From: Lachnospiraceae bacterium
GTDB lineage: Bacteria > Bacillota > Clostridia > Lachnospirales > Lachnospiraceae
Length of the DNA: 15,138 nt
Reading direction: 5' to 3'
Assembly (NCBI GenBank): GCA_900769115.1
Contig: CAAGFJ010000012.1
Location: 1 to 15,138 of the forward strand
Under the pieces are notes generated by a model. That model was not told the DNA's origin. It did not search any database and saw only the letters and a program-made list of their open reading frames with translations. The translations under genes were made by a program, and so were the position numbers. Every line of letters starts with the position of its first letter. Within the stretch, counting starts at the first letter, position 1. Positions 6,257-13,210 of the stretch are shown here, in pieces.

Positions 6257-6946
6257 ATGAAAGAGAGAAAGCAGCATACATGGAGAATGGCATTTATCAA
6301 GTCTATTCCGATTCTGTGCAGTTATTTATTTGTGGGAATGGCATACGGAATGACAATGGAGAATGCAGGGTTTCATTGGTATTATTCGCTGTTGATCAGT
6401 ATTACCGTATATACAGGGGCTTTCCAGTTTGTGTTGATCACGTTGTTAAGCAGTGGTGCGTCTATTTTTACGATTGCGCTGACGGCACTTTTGATGAATA
6501 GCAGACAGAGCTTCTATGCCCTTACCTTTTTGGATGAATTTAAGAAGATGGGAAAGAAGAAGTTGTATATGATCCACACGATGACCGATGAGACTTATGC
6601 GGTAAATTGTTCTTTGAATGAGAAAGTTCCCGACCGGCATGGAGTGATGTTTGGCGTGGCAATTCTCAGCAAAAGTTACTGGGTGATCGCGGCGGTAATA
6701 GGTGGAATGTTAGGGCAGTTAATTCCATTTGATCTGACAGGAATTGATTTTTGCATGACGGCATTGTTTGTCATTATATTTGTAGATCAGTGGGAACAGG
6801 CATCGAGTCATGTGCCGGCCATTGTAGGCGTGATAACATCGGTGGTGTGTCTGCTTATCGTGGGAACACAGTATTTTCTACTACCATCGTTGATTTTAGC
6901 GTCCGGAATTCTGATCATCTGGAACCGCAAGCAGGAGGTGGCATAG
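6257..6946 (+). CDS. azlC: AzlC-family branched-chain amino acid exporter, large subunit
   Basis: This 229-aa membrane protein, with AzlD, exports branched-chain amino acids and analogues. Family marks are GMAYGMTMENAGF (27-39), the GAFQF motif (54-58), NSRQSFY (81-87), TDETYA (110-115) and the segment with LIPFDLTGIDF (155-165). Hydrophobic segments are distributed as expected for AzlC, which is usually 220-250 aa. An upstream in-frame TTG at 6206 would extend it by 17 residues, but AGGAGA at 6241-6246 fits the ATG at 6257. azlD starts one base after the stop. Transcription may come from the consensus promoter at 5983 through a leaky terminator. The family is secure; the substrate is known only for characterised relatives. 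Confidence 0.93.
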   Translation: MKERKQHTWRMAFIKSIPILCSYLFVGMAYGMTMENAGFHWYYSLLISITVYTGAFQFVLITLLSSGASIFTIALTALLMNSRQSFYALTFLDEFKKMGKKKLYMIHTMTDETYAVNCSLNEKVPDRHGVMFGVAILSKSYWVIAAVIGGMLGQLIPFDLTGIDFCMTALFVIIFVDQWEQASSHVPAIVGVITSVVCLLIVGTQYFLLPSLILASGILIIWNRKQEVA

Positions 6947-6947
6947 T

Positions 6948-7274
6948 ATGAGGACAGAGTATATACTCATTGCAGTAGCGGTATCAGCTGTAATTACCTT
7001 TGGACTTCGGGCATTCCCATTTGTTCTGTTTCGTGGGGACAGAGAGATGCCGAAAGCAATCGTAAAGCTTGGAAAAGTGTTACCGGCAACGATCATGGCG
7101 GTGCTGATTGTGTATTGTGTCAAAGATTCGTTAGATAACATGATTGGGATTGGCATTCCGAAATTGATTGCAGTGCTTATGGTTGCAGGCAGTTACAAAT
7201 GGAAACATAATACATTTGTGAGTATAGCAGTGGGAACATTGATGTATATGATATTGTTGCGGATATTTACATAG
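6948..7274 (+). CDS. azlD: AzlD-family small subunit of branched-chain amino acid exporter
   Basis: This 108-aa protein has about four hydrophobic segments. Typical features are the first helix ending in FGLRAFPFVLF (18-28), then PKAIVKLGKVLPATIMAVLIVYC (35-57) and the Lys/Trp-containing turn YKWKHNTFVSI before the last helix. The length is normal for AzlD. It begins one base after azlC, with its own AGGAGG inside the azlC 3' end, so the two are translationally coupled and form the two-component exporter. No terminator was seen in the 70 bp before the next gene, so read-through is possible. Confidence 0.93.
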   Translation: MRTEYILIAVAVSAVITFGLRAFPFVLFRGDREMPKAIVKLGKVLPATIMAVLIVYCVKDSLDNMIGIGIPKLIAVLMVAGSYKWKHNTFVSIAVGTLMYMILLRIFT

Positions 7275-7344
7275 GTTTTGAGTAAAGAAGATATTTCAAT
7301 GAGAGAAGAGTGTAAGTGAAATCAATACTTGTGAGGAGAATAAT

Positions 7345-7836
7345 ATGTTACAGCATGTAGAACATGGATTTGGTCCGGTATATGATAAAGAATCCAGAAT
7401 ATTGATCTTAGGGAGTTTTCCATCAGTGAAGTCGAGAGAGCAGGCATTTTATTATGGTCATCCGCAGAACCGTTTTTGGAAGGTGCTAGCGGCATTGGCG
7501 GATACGGAAGTTCCCCAGACGATAGAAGAGAAGAAGGAGTGGTTGCATTTACACCATGTTGCAGTGTATGATGTGATTGAGGCATGTGACATTGAAGGTT
7601 CTAGTGACAGCAGCATACGCAATGTAATACCTGCGGATATCCGTATGATCATTGAGCAGTCCAATGTAAGTCATATTTTTACGAATGGTAAATTAGCAGG
7701 AAAATTATATCACCGATATCAGGAAAAGACGTGTGACCTGCTGATGAAGGAACTACCTTCATCAAGCCCGGCAAATGCAATGTACACGTTAGATAAGCTT
7801 GTTGCAGCATGGAAAGAGGTCGGGAATTATTTATAA
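7345..7836 (+). CDS. DNA-deoxyinosine glycosylase (uracil-DNA glycosylase superfamily)
   Basis: This 163-aa protein is predicted to excise hypoxanthine, the product of adenine deamination, from DNA as a base-excision-repair enzyme. It matches the family-6 (HDG) group: ILGSFPSVKSR (21-31), YYGHPQNRFWKVL (36-48), the VYDVIEACDIEGSSDSSIRNV stretch (74-94), IFTNG (111-115) and the closing LPSSSPANA (137-145). Asn42 in the HPQNRFW motif is the likely catalytic position by family analogy. The length is usual for the family. GAGGAG lies just upstream of the ATG. The gene ends in the terminator at 7873-7910 and appears functionally unrelated to its neighbours. Related mismatch-specific uracil glycosylase activity is an alternative. 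Confidence 0.88.
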   Translation: MLQHVEHGFGPVYDKESRILILGSFPSVKSREQAFYYGHPQNRFWKVLAALADTEVPQTIEEKKEWLHLHHVAVYDVIEACDIEGSSDSSIRNVIPADIRMIIEQSNVSHIFTNGKLAGKLYHRYQEKTCDLLMKELPSSSPANAMYTLDKLVAAWKEVGNYL

Positions 7837-7872
7837 TTTAATAAATAGAGATAGTACGGTATGGAGAAGAAG

Positions 7873-7910
7873 ATCCTGGATAGAACAATATAGTCTATCC
7901 GGATTTTTTT
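7873..7910 (+). terminator. Strong intrinsic terminator after the glycosylase gene
   Basis: ATCC-T-GGATAGA (7873-7884) pairs with TCTATCCGGAT (7894-7904) over eleven base pairs with one bulged T and a 9-nt loop. The right arm runs into seven T residues (7904-7910). It separates the upstream genes from the ABC/SPFH cluster. Confidence 0.88.
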
Positions 7911-7914
7911 CTTT

Positions 7915-7960
7915 ATAGGAAAGTTCGTCGCAAGCGACTCTTTGTTCTCTTATAGGGAAA
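7915..7960. repeat. Small palindromic (REP-like) hairpin
   Basis: GTCGC-AA-GCGAC (7927-7938) is a perfect hairpin with a 2-nt gap, bracketed by two similar tracts, TATAGGAAA near 7915 and TATAGGGAAA near 7951. A short palindrome within direct repeats between a terminator and a promoter resembles bacterial REP-type elements. Only one copy is seen here, so this is tentative. Confidence 0.3.
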
Positions 7961-7976
7961 TGCTTATATGAAAATA

Positions 7977-8004
7977 TTGACAAATTTGTACAAAGTGATA
8001 TCAT
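7977..8004 (+). promoter_or_regulatory. Promoter of the ABC exporter/SPFH cluster
   Basis: TTGACA (7977-7982), a 16-bp spacer and TATCAT (7999-8004) form a good sigma-A promoter. The -10 lies within the first TGATATCA palindrome, so a bound regulator would block polymerase. The start would be near 8010, giving a leader of about 30 nt before the ATG at 8041. Confidence 0.7.
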
Positions 8005-8014
8005 AGTGATATCA
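7995..8014. promoter_or_regulatory. Tandem TGATATCA operator
   Basis: The nine-base sequence GTGATATCA occurs twice, at 7995-8003 and 8006-8014. Each contains the 8-bp palindrome TGATATCA, and the two are 11 bp apart, one helical turn. They cover the -10 and the transcription start. Such spacing suits cooperative binding of two dimers on one DNA face, as ribbon-helix-helix repressors like Arc do. The RHH protein encoded at 11484-11681 is the best local candidate, giving autoregulation; a GntR-family regulator elsewhere is an alternative. Confidence 0.65.
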
Positions 8015-8040
8015 AATTAGAGTGATTGAGGAGGATGGAT

Positions 8041-8766
8041 ATGTCAGTGTTGGTAATAGATCATTTTTCAAAGAACTATGGAAAGAATAAGAATGCGGCA
8101 GAAGATGTGAATCTATGTGTGGAAGAGGGAGATATATTTGGATTTATCGGACATAATGGTGCTGGAAAGAGTACAACGATTAAGGCAGCGGTGGGTGTGT
8201 TGGATTTTCAAGAGGGGGATATACAGATTGAAGGACATTCGATAAAGACACAGCCGATGGAGTGCAAGAAGCTGCTTGCGTACATACCGGATAATCCGGA
8301 TCTGTATGAGCACCTCACGGGAATACAATATCTTAATTTTATTGCAGATGTTTTTCAGATTGATGGGACAACACGTACGGAACGGATCGAACGATATGCG
8401 GATGCTTTTGAGATTACAGGTGACCTTGGGAATATGATATCCTCTTATTCCCATGGGATGAAACAAAAGATAGCAATTATCTCTGCTTTGATTCATGAGC
8501 CGAAACTTTTGGTATTGGATGAACCATTTGTGGGATTAGATCCCAAAGCAACACTGACACTTAAGAATGTCATGCATGATCTATGTGGAAGGGGAAGTGC
8601 AGTCTTTTTCTCGACACATGTATTAGATGTAGCGCAAAAGCTTTGTAATAAGATTGCGATCATTAAGAAGGGGCATATTGTAGCACAGGGCAGAATGGAG
8701 GAGCTGATCGGTGACCAGTCATTAGAGGATGTCTTTATGGAGGTGGTAGAACATGTACAGGAATAA
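8041..8766 (+). CDS. ABC-2 type exporter ATP-binding protein
   Basis: This 241-aa ATPase pairs with the permease encoded next. Walker A is GHNGAGKST (37-45), the signature is the variant YSHGM (136-140), Walker B is LLVLDEPFVGLDP (156-168) and the switch histidine is H193 in STHVLD. The Q-loop glutamine appears to be replaced by Asp84 in YIPDNPDLYE, a wording common in this exporter subfamily. An in-frame TTG at 8026 and ATG at 8035 exist, but GAGGAGG at 8028-8034 has proper 6-base spacing only to 8041. Its 3' end overlaps the permease gene by 14 bp. Expression is predicted to be controlled by the tandem operator. The exported substrate is unknown; antimicrobial peptides or lipids are usual guesses. 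Confidence 0.92.
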   Translation: MSVLVIDHFSKNYGKNKNAAEDVNLCVEEGDIFGFIGHNGAGKSTTIKAAVGVLDFQEGDIQIEGHSIKTQPMECKKLLAYIPDNPDLYEHLTGIQYLNFIADVFQIDGTTRTERIERYADAFEITGDLGNMISSYSHGMKQKIAIISALIHEPKLLVLDEPFVGLDPKATLTLKNVMHDLCGRGSAVFFSTHVLDVAQKLCNKIAIIKKGHIVAQGRMEELIGDQSLEDVFMEVVEHVQE

Positions 8767-10357
8767 GATTCTACTTCACAATATGTTGTTAAGTACCAGT
8801 GGATGGAATATATTGAAATATGAGCAGGATAGGAGAAAACGCAGCCGGATCATTGGTGGATATGTCGGGATGGCTGTATTGCTTGGCATGTTATTCTGCT
8901 ATGCATTGTTATTGTCGATTGGATATGGGAAAATGGGATTGGCACAGTACATACCGGTGTTTTGCGTGTTGTCTATCTTTGCAATTGAGTTCGTGTTTAC
9001 GGTATTGAAAGCCAATGCGTACTTATTTGTATTTCGGGAGTATGATATGCTTATGGCACTTCCGTTTTCGGTGAAGACAATTGTATCGTGTAAGTTCCTT
9101 TATATGTATATCCGCAATCTTCCGTGGGTTGCGAGCCTGTCTCTGCCAATGATGATAGGATATGGAATATATGCAAATGCATCAATAAGCAGTTATCTGG
9201 CGTGGATTCTGTTATCTGTGTTTCTGCCGGTAATTCCAATGGTATTCGCTTCAGCAGTAGGAACTATTATTGCGGCAATTGGATCATTTTTTCGGCATAA
9301 GCAGCTGATGCAGACGATATTAACATTTGTTTTTGTGTTATTCTGTTTCAGCATCCAGTATATTTTACAGTATTTCTTTTCGAATGAAACAGTAGCAGAA
9401 GAAACATTAAGAAATATGTCGAAAATGACAGACCGGATCATGAACTATTTCATACCTGCAAAATGGTTTGCAAAAGGCATATGTGATTTCAATATAGCAT
9501 CCATTGTGAGTTTTATTGTTGTATCCATTGTAGTATATGAGTTGTTTTTCTGCCTTGTAAGTAAGTTCTATCGACAGATTAATTCAAGGTTATTGTCAGG
9601 AAACCGTGGAACGCAGTATCAACGGCATACACTGAAGAGAAAAAGTATCCAGCAGACGATTGCAATAAAGGAATGGAAGAAGATGGCGAATTGCACCATT
9701 TATTTTACCAATATTGCAATTGGAGTTGTTCTGGCGTTGATTCTTGCAATTGCCGTTTTCTTTGTAGATATTGATAAAATGATAGCAGTAGTGTGTAAGG
9801 GCGCATCGATCCGAAAGGAGATGTTAGTGGCAGGGATTCCATTTATCATATATTTTCTGGTTGGAATGTGTGCAACAACAGCCTGTTCTTACTCGCTGGA
9901 GGGGAAAAACTACTGGATTGTGCAGAGTCTGCCAATTTCCCAGTTAACATTGATACAGGGGAAGATGTTGTTTAACCTTTATTTTACAATTCCGGTTACG
10001 ATAATTGCCAATACAAGTTTATGTATAGCATGTGGGATTGGATTGTTTGATACGATCCTTTGTAATATCTGTGGCATCATACTGTGTGCGTTCTCGACGG
10101 TATGGGGAATGCGGTGTAATCTGAAACATCCGAACATGGAGTGGGAGAATGAAATAGAAGTTGTCAAGCAGGGAGCAGCCGTGACAATTTATCTGTTCCC
10201 GAATATGTTTGGATGTATGGCAATGGTAGTATTGGCTGTTGCAATGAGTATGTATTTGCCGTTTTCATTGATATGGGTTGCTGTGGCAGGAATTATGGCA
10301 TTTGCCGTATGGCTGCTGTATCGAAATGTTGTAACATTATGCAAAACATCTGTGTAA
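8753..10357 (+). CDS. ABC exporter permease, multispanning
   Basis: This 534-aa, very hydrophobic protein has about a dozen predicted membrane segments and is the membrane partner of the preceding ATPase. It has the family marks FREYDMLMALPFSVKTIV near residues 93-110 and YSLEGKNYWIVQSLPIS near 382-398, duplicated half-motifs seen in large ABC-2-like permeases of Firmicutes. The two motifs suggest an internal repeat of two six-helix halves. GGAGGTGG at 8739-8746, inside the ATPase gene, positions the ATG at 8753 and couples translation. The next gene starts 98 bp downstream after a possible internal promoter. No specific substrate can be assigned. Confidence 0.85.
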   Translation: MYRNKILLHNMLLSTSGWNILKYEQDRRKRSRIIGGYVGMAVLLGMLFCYALLLSIGYGKMGLAQYIPVFCVLSIFAIEFVFTVLKANAYLFVFREYDMLMALPFSVKTIVSCKFLYMYIRNLPWVASLSLPMMIGYGIYANASISSYLAWILLSVFLPVIPMVFASAVGTIIAAIGSFFRHKQLMQTILTFVFVLFCFSIQYILQYFFSNETVAEETLRNMSKMTDRIMNYFIPAKWFAKGICDFNIASIVSFIVVSIVVYELFFCLVSKFYRQINSRLLSGNRGTQYQRHTLKRKSIQQTIAIKEWKKMANCTIYFTNIAIGVVLALILAIAVFFVDIDKMIAVVCKGASIRKEMLVAGIPFIIYFLVGMCATTACSYSLEGKNYWIVQSLPISQLTLIQGKMLFNLYFTIPVTIIANTSLCIACGIGLFDTILCNICGIILCAFSTVWGMRCNLKHPNMEWENEIEVVKQGAAVTIYLFPNMFGCMAMVVLAVAMSMYLPFSLIWVAVAGIMAFAVWLLYRNVVTLCKTSV

Positions 10358-10391
10358 CAAGAATTATTTCGTGCAAAAGAAATAGTACTTA

Positions 10392-10420
10392 TTGACAGGA
10401 AAATAAGAAAATAATATGCT
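10392..10420 (+). promoter_or_regulatory. Possible internal promoter before the SPFH gene
   Basis: TTGACA (10392-10397), a 17-bp spacer and TATGCT (10415-10420) lie in the 98-bp gap between permease and SPFH genes. The -35 is perfect and the -10 matches four of six bases. It would allow the SPFH and RHH genes to be expressed apart from the ABC exporter. No TGATATCA site overlaps it. Confidence 0.45.
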
Positions 10421-10455
10421 ACTTGATAGCAGAGAAGATGAAGGAGGTCTTTGAG

Positions 10456-11484
10456 ATGGAAGAGAAGATTTATACAGGGAAAAAGAATGGTATGGCAATG
10501 TTGCTTGGTTGTCTGGCGTTATATGCGATTGCGATTGCGGGAATTATCATTACGACAATCAGCTATGACAGAGTACATATTGCACCGGTGTTAGTATTGA
10601 TGGTGTTATGCATTGTCTATGCTGCAATTGGCTGGATTCCTTTCCTTGGACTTAAAGTGTTGAAACCACAGGAAGCATTGGTGCTTACTCTGTTTGGCGA
10701 TTATGTAGGTACGATCCGTGAAGCAGGATTTTATTTTGTGAATCCATTTTGTACCGCAGTGAATCCGGCAGCGGGAACGAAATTAGCCCAGAGTGGGGAT
10801 ACCCTCACGAATAATGGAGCATCCGTTAGTATCTCAGCGGATGGAACATCGGTATCGGTAGAAGGAATTGGTAAGAAGATTTCCTTGAAAGCCATGACTT
10901 TGAATAACGGCAGACAGAAGATCAATGACTGTCTTGGCAATCCGATTGAGATTGGAATTGCGGTTATCTGGAAAGTAACGGATACAGCAAAAGCAGTATT
11001 TAATGTAGATAATTATAAGGAATATCTGTCTTTGCAGTGTGACAGTGCCCTTCGTAATATTGTCCGCATTTATCCATATGATGTGGCGGCCAATGTAGAT
11101 ACAACAGGGGATGGTCAGGCAGATGAAGGAAGCCTGCGTGGTTCAGCAGAGATTGTGGCAGCCAGAATCCGGGAAGAGATTCAGAGCAAGGTAAATGAAG
11201 CTGGTCTTGAGATTGTCGAGGCACGGATTACCTATCTTGCATATGCTCCGGAGATTGCATCCGTTATGTTACAGCGTCAGCAGGCATCAGCTATTATTGA
11301 TGCACGTAAGATGATTGTAGATGGTGCGGTCGGTATGGTGGAGATGGCATTAGAACAGTTAAGTGAGAAGCAGGTAGTAGAGTTAGATGAAGAACGTAAG
11401 GCTGCTATGGTATCAAATCTGTTAGTAGTTTTGTGCGGCAACCATGATGCACAGCCAATCGTGAATTCAGGAAGTCTTTATTAA
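10456..11484 (+). CDS. SPFH/Band 7 (flotillin-like) membrane protein
   Basis: This 342-aa protein has two N-terminal membrane segments (about 13-36 and 43-64) followed by an SPFH/prohibitin domain (about 66-280). Key stretches are LKPQEALVLTLFGDYVGTIREAGFYFVNPF (69-98) and LAYAPEIASVMLQRQQASAIIDARK (261-285); ELDEERKAAMVSNLLVVLCG (309-328) and the GSLY terminus (339-342) mark one particular bacterial SPFH subfamily. Such proteins form membrane oligomers that organise lipid domains or scaffold partners. AAGGAGG (10441-10447) is eight bases from the ATG at 10456; upstream in-frame starts at 10423 and 10438 lack such a site. An acidic insertion, VDTTGDGQADEG (214-225), resembles a calcium-binding loop. 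The stop overlaps the next ATG by one base, implying coupled synthesis with the RHH protein. Confidence 0.92.
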   Translation: MEEKIYTGKKNGMAMLLGCLALYAIAIAGIIITTISYDRVHIAPVLVLMVLCIVYAAIGWIPFLGLKVLKPQEALVLTLFGDYVGTIREAGFYFVNPFCTAVNPAAGTKLAQSGDTLTNNGASVSISADGTSVSVEGIGKKISLKAMTLNNGRQKINDCLGNPIEIGIAVIWKVTDTAKAVFNVDNYKEYLSLQCDSALRNIVRIYPYDVAANVDTTGDGQADEGSLRGSAEIVAARIREEIQSKVNEAGLEIVEARITYLAYAPEIASVMLQRQQASAIIDARKMIVDGAVGMVEMALEQLSEKQVVELDEERKAAMVSNLLVVLCGNHDAQPIVNSGSLY

Positions 11485-11681
11485 TGGCAGCGAAGAAGCA
11501 GATTCCACTTCGGTTGTCGGAGAAGTTATATGCCGATATTGCCGCATGGGCAGAAGATGATTTCCGCTCTGTGAATGGGCAGATTGAGTATCTGCTTTCG
11601 GAGTGTGTGCGACAGCGGAAGAAAGATGGAAAATATGTGTCCGAAGAGATAGATGTTCCGCCGGAATTGGATATTTCATAA
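11484..11681 (+). CDS. Small ribbon-helix-helix (Arc-like) DNA-binding protein
   Basis: This 65-aa protein has a strand-helix-helix pattern: KKQIPLRLSEKLYADIAAWAEDD (4-26), then RSVNGQIEYLLSECVRQ (28-44), matching Arc/MetJ-type RHH domains, in which the N-terminal strand (here QIPLRL) enters the major groove as a dimer and RSVNGQIEYLL is the second helix. The acidic tail (EEIDVPPELD) is unlike a classical repressor and may contact the SPFH protein or another partner. Its ATG overlaps the SPFH stop (TAATG), so the pair is made together. A likely role is autoregulation through the TGATATCA tandem sites upstream of the cluster, which is inferred. A non-DNA-binding adaptor is the alternative. Confidence 0.8.
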   Translation: MAAKKQIPLRLSEKLYADIAAWAEDDFRSVNGQIEYLLSECVRQRKKDGKYVSEEIDVPPELDIS

Positions 11682-11687
11682 AAGGTG

Positions 11688-11723
11688 TAGCCTATGCAAA
11701 GAGTCAGGTCTGCGTATAGGCTA
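11688..11723 (+). terminator. Hairpin after the RHH gene, weak terminator
   Basis: TAGCCTATGC (11688-11697) pairs with GCGTATAGGCTA (11712-11723) with a two-base bulge and a 14-nt loop. It begins seven bases after the RHH stop. The downstream sequence is GACTGTTTTG, without a full T tract, so it may only partly terminate or may protect the mRNA end, reducing expression of the downstream DUF1648 gene. Confidence 0.5.
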
Positions 11724-11777
11724 AGACTGTTTTGTATAAAGATATATATGTATTATGTAAACTAGGAGGATGAAGAT

Positions 11778-12263
11778 ATGGCGAAGTCTTATATTACAAA
11801 GAAGCATTGTGTGATAGAGGTTTTATCCTATGTATGTCTCGTTGCATTCATCATTATTGCAATTGTTGGAATGGCAATCTTACCGGATGAGATTGCCACG
11901 CATTTTGATGGTGCGGGCAACATAGATGGATATGGATCGCCGGGAGTGTTATTAATGCTGCCGCTGATCATGTTATTTTCTAATGGTGTTATGAGCATGG
12001 TGCTACATCTGATGTCGCCGGAAGCGTGGAATACCCCTTGCAAGATAGAGCCGGGACGGGAAGTGCTGGTCTATCGTGATGTGTCTTCTATGATTACCTG
12101 GATGGAATTGGAATTTGGAGTATTTACATTAGCAATGACAATTACATCATGGCAGCAGAATGGAAAATTGCTTATGATAGAGACGATTGTGTTTATGGTT
12201 TTGCTGACGGTTGTTGTCGTATATGGAATTGTTGCATGTATCATACATAGTAAAAGAAGGTAA
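11778..12263 (+). CDS. DUF1648 (SdpI-like) membrane protein
   Basis: This 161-aa membrane protein has hydrophobic segments near residues 12-34, 57-78, 107-126 and 133-155. The hallmark DUF1648 motif follows the first helix: ILPDEIATHFDGAGNIDGYGS (34-54), close to the family pattern LPxxIxxHFxxxGxxDxxG. This domain occurs in SdpI, which gives Bacillus subtilis immunity to the SDP toxin and acts with a transcriptional regulator. The present protein is shorter than SdpI and lacks its second part. AGGAGG at 11764-11769 lies eight bases before the ATG. It follows the SPFH-RHH pair by 96 bp, and with the ABC exporter upstream the context suggests a response to membrane-active compounds; this is inference. 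Confidence 0.85.
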   Translation: MAKSYITKKHCVIEVLSYVCLVAFIIIAIVGMAILPDEIATHFDGAGNIDGYGSPGVLLMLPLIMLFSNGVMSMVLHLMSPEAWNTPCKIEPGREVLVYRDVSSMITWMELEFGVFTLAMTITSWQQNGKLLMIETIVFMVLLTVVVVYGIVACIIHSKRR

Positions 12264-12339
12264 TGATAGTAACATTATAACCCCTTGATATATATTATAT
12301 AATGAGAAGATATGAGATGTATGGTAAAGGGGTAAGAGT

Positions 12340-13125
12340 ATGGGTTGGTTTGTACAGATTCATCCGGTGTGGCAGGGATTACTTGCCACACTTTTTACTT
12401 ATTGTGTGACAGCAGCCGGTGCAGCATTTGTGTTCTTTTTTAAGTCCATGAATCAGAAGATATTGGATCTGATGATGGGATTTGCGGCAGGTGTTATGAT
12501 TGCGGCATCTTATTGGTCGCTTTTAGAGCCTGCAATTGAGATGGTTCAGCAAAAAGGATGCAATGTATTACTGCATATTGCCGGTGGCTTTTTGTGCGGT
12601 GGTGCTATTCTGGTATGCTCAGATGTTTTAATGCAAAGAAAAAACGAAAAGAACAATAACAATAAATGGCGGGGATGCATATTAGTTACGATGGCAATGA
12701 CGATGCACAATATTCCGGAGGGACTGGCAGTTGGTGTTGCATTTGGCAGTGCCGCCGTAATAGGGCAAACGGGAGCGTTGTTGAATGCAATTATGTTGGC
12801 AGTTGGTATTGGAATTCAGAATTTTCCGGAAGGAACCTGTGTAGCGATGCCACTTAGAAGGGAAGGCATGTCACGGATGAAAAGCTTTCTGATAGGGCAG
12901 TCCTCAGGTATTGTTGAACCGTTTGCCGGTGTCCTTGGAGTACTGTTTGCATTACAGGTGAAAATGATCTTGCCATTTATCCTGTCATTTTCAGCCGGTG
13001 CGATGATTTATGTGGTATGCTCGGAACTAATACCGGAAGCATTCTCGGATAACAAATATCTTGCAACGCTTGGTGTGATGAGTGGTTTTGTAGTTATGAT
13101 GCTGTTAGATGTTTTATTGGGGTAA
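12340..13125 (+). CDS. ZIP-family divalent metal transporter (GufA/ZupT-like)
   Basis: This 261-aa membrane protein probably imports Zn(2+) or a similar divalent metal. Eight hydrophobic segments are visible. The paired metal-site motifs are MHNIPEG (122-128; His123, Asn124, Glu127) and IQNFPEG (159-165; Asn161, Glu164), with SGIVEPFAG (189-197) and SELIPEA (228-234), in which Ser228 occupies a position that is often His in relatives. The loop between helices 3 and 4 is short and Asn/Lys-rich (QRKNEKNNNNKW) instead of His-rich, so it lacks the usual cytoplasmic metal-sensing cluster. AAAGGGG at 12326-12332 serves as the ribosome site. A TATAAT at 12298-12303 is a possible -10 with only a poor -35. 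Metal specificity cannot be assigned. Confidence 0.9.
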   Translation: MGWFVQIHPVWQGLLATLFTYCVTAAGAAFVFFFKSMNQKILDLMMGFAAGVMIAASYWSLLEPAIEMVQQKGCNVLLHIAGGFLCGGAILVCSDVLMQRKNEKNNNNKWRGCILVTMAMTMHNIPEGLAVGVAFGSAAVIGQTGALLNAIMLAVGIGIQNFPEGTCVAMPLRREGMSRMKSFLIGQSSGIVEPFAGVLGVLFALQVKMILPFILSFSAGAMIYVVCSELIPEAFSDNKYLATLGVMSGFVVMMLLDVLLG

Positions 13126-13133
13126 ATATGCAA

Positions 13134-13163
13134 TTGACGGGATTGGAGTATGTAGGGTATCAT
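13134..13163 (+). promoter_or_regulatory. Candidate promoter for the Cys-cluster gene
   Basis: TTGACG (13134-13139), an 18-bp spacer and TATCAT (13158-13163) lie just after the ZIP stop. The start would be near 13170, about 40 nt before the preferred ATG at 13211. It suggests that the gene is transcribed independently of the transporter. Confidence 0.5.
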
Positions 13164-13210
13164 AATTGTATGTATAACATATGATAAGATTTTGGAAAGA
13201 GGAAATGAAT

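Noticed and set aside
7309..7321. AGTGTAAGTGAAA, identical to 15001-15013 in the terminal repeat
   Set aside because: The 13-base match does not extend and lacks the hairpin arms, so it is not counted as a third repeat copy.
12280..12333. ACCCCTT pairing with AAGGGGT, hiding the ZIP ribosome site
   Set aside because: Only 7 bp with a 40-nt loop, and if the TATAAT at 12298 is the -10, the left arm would not be in the transcript.
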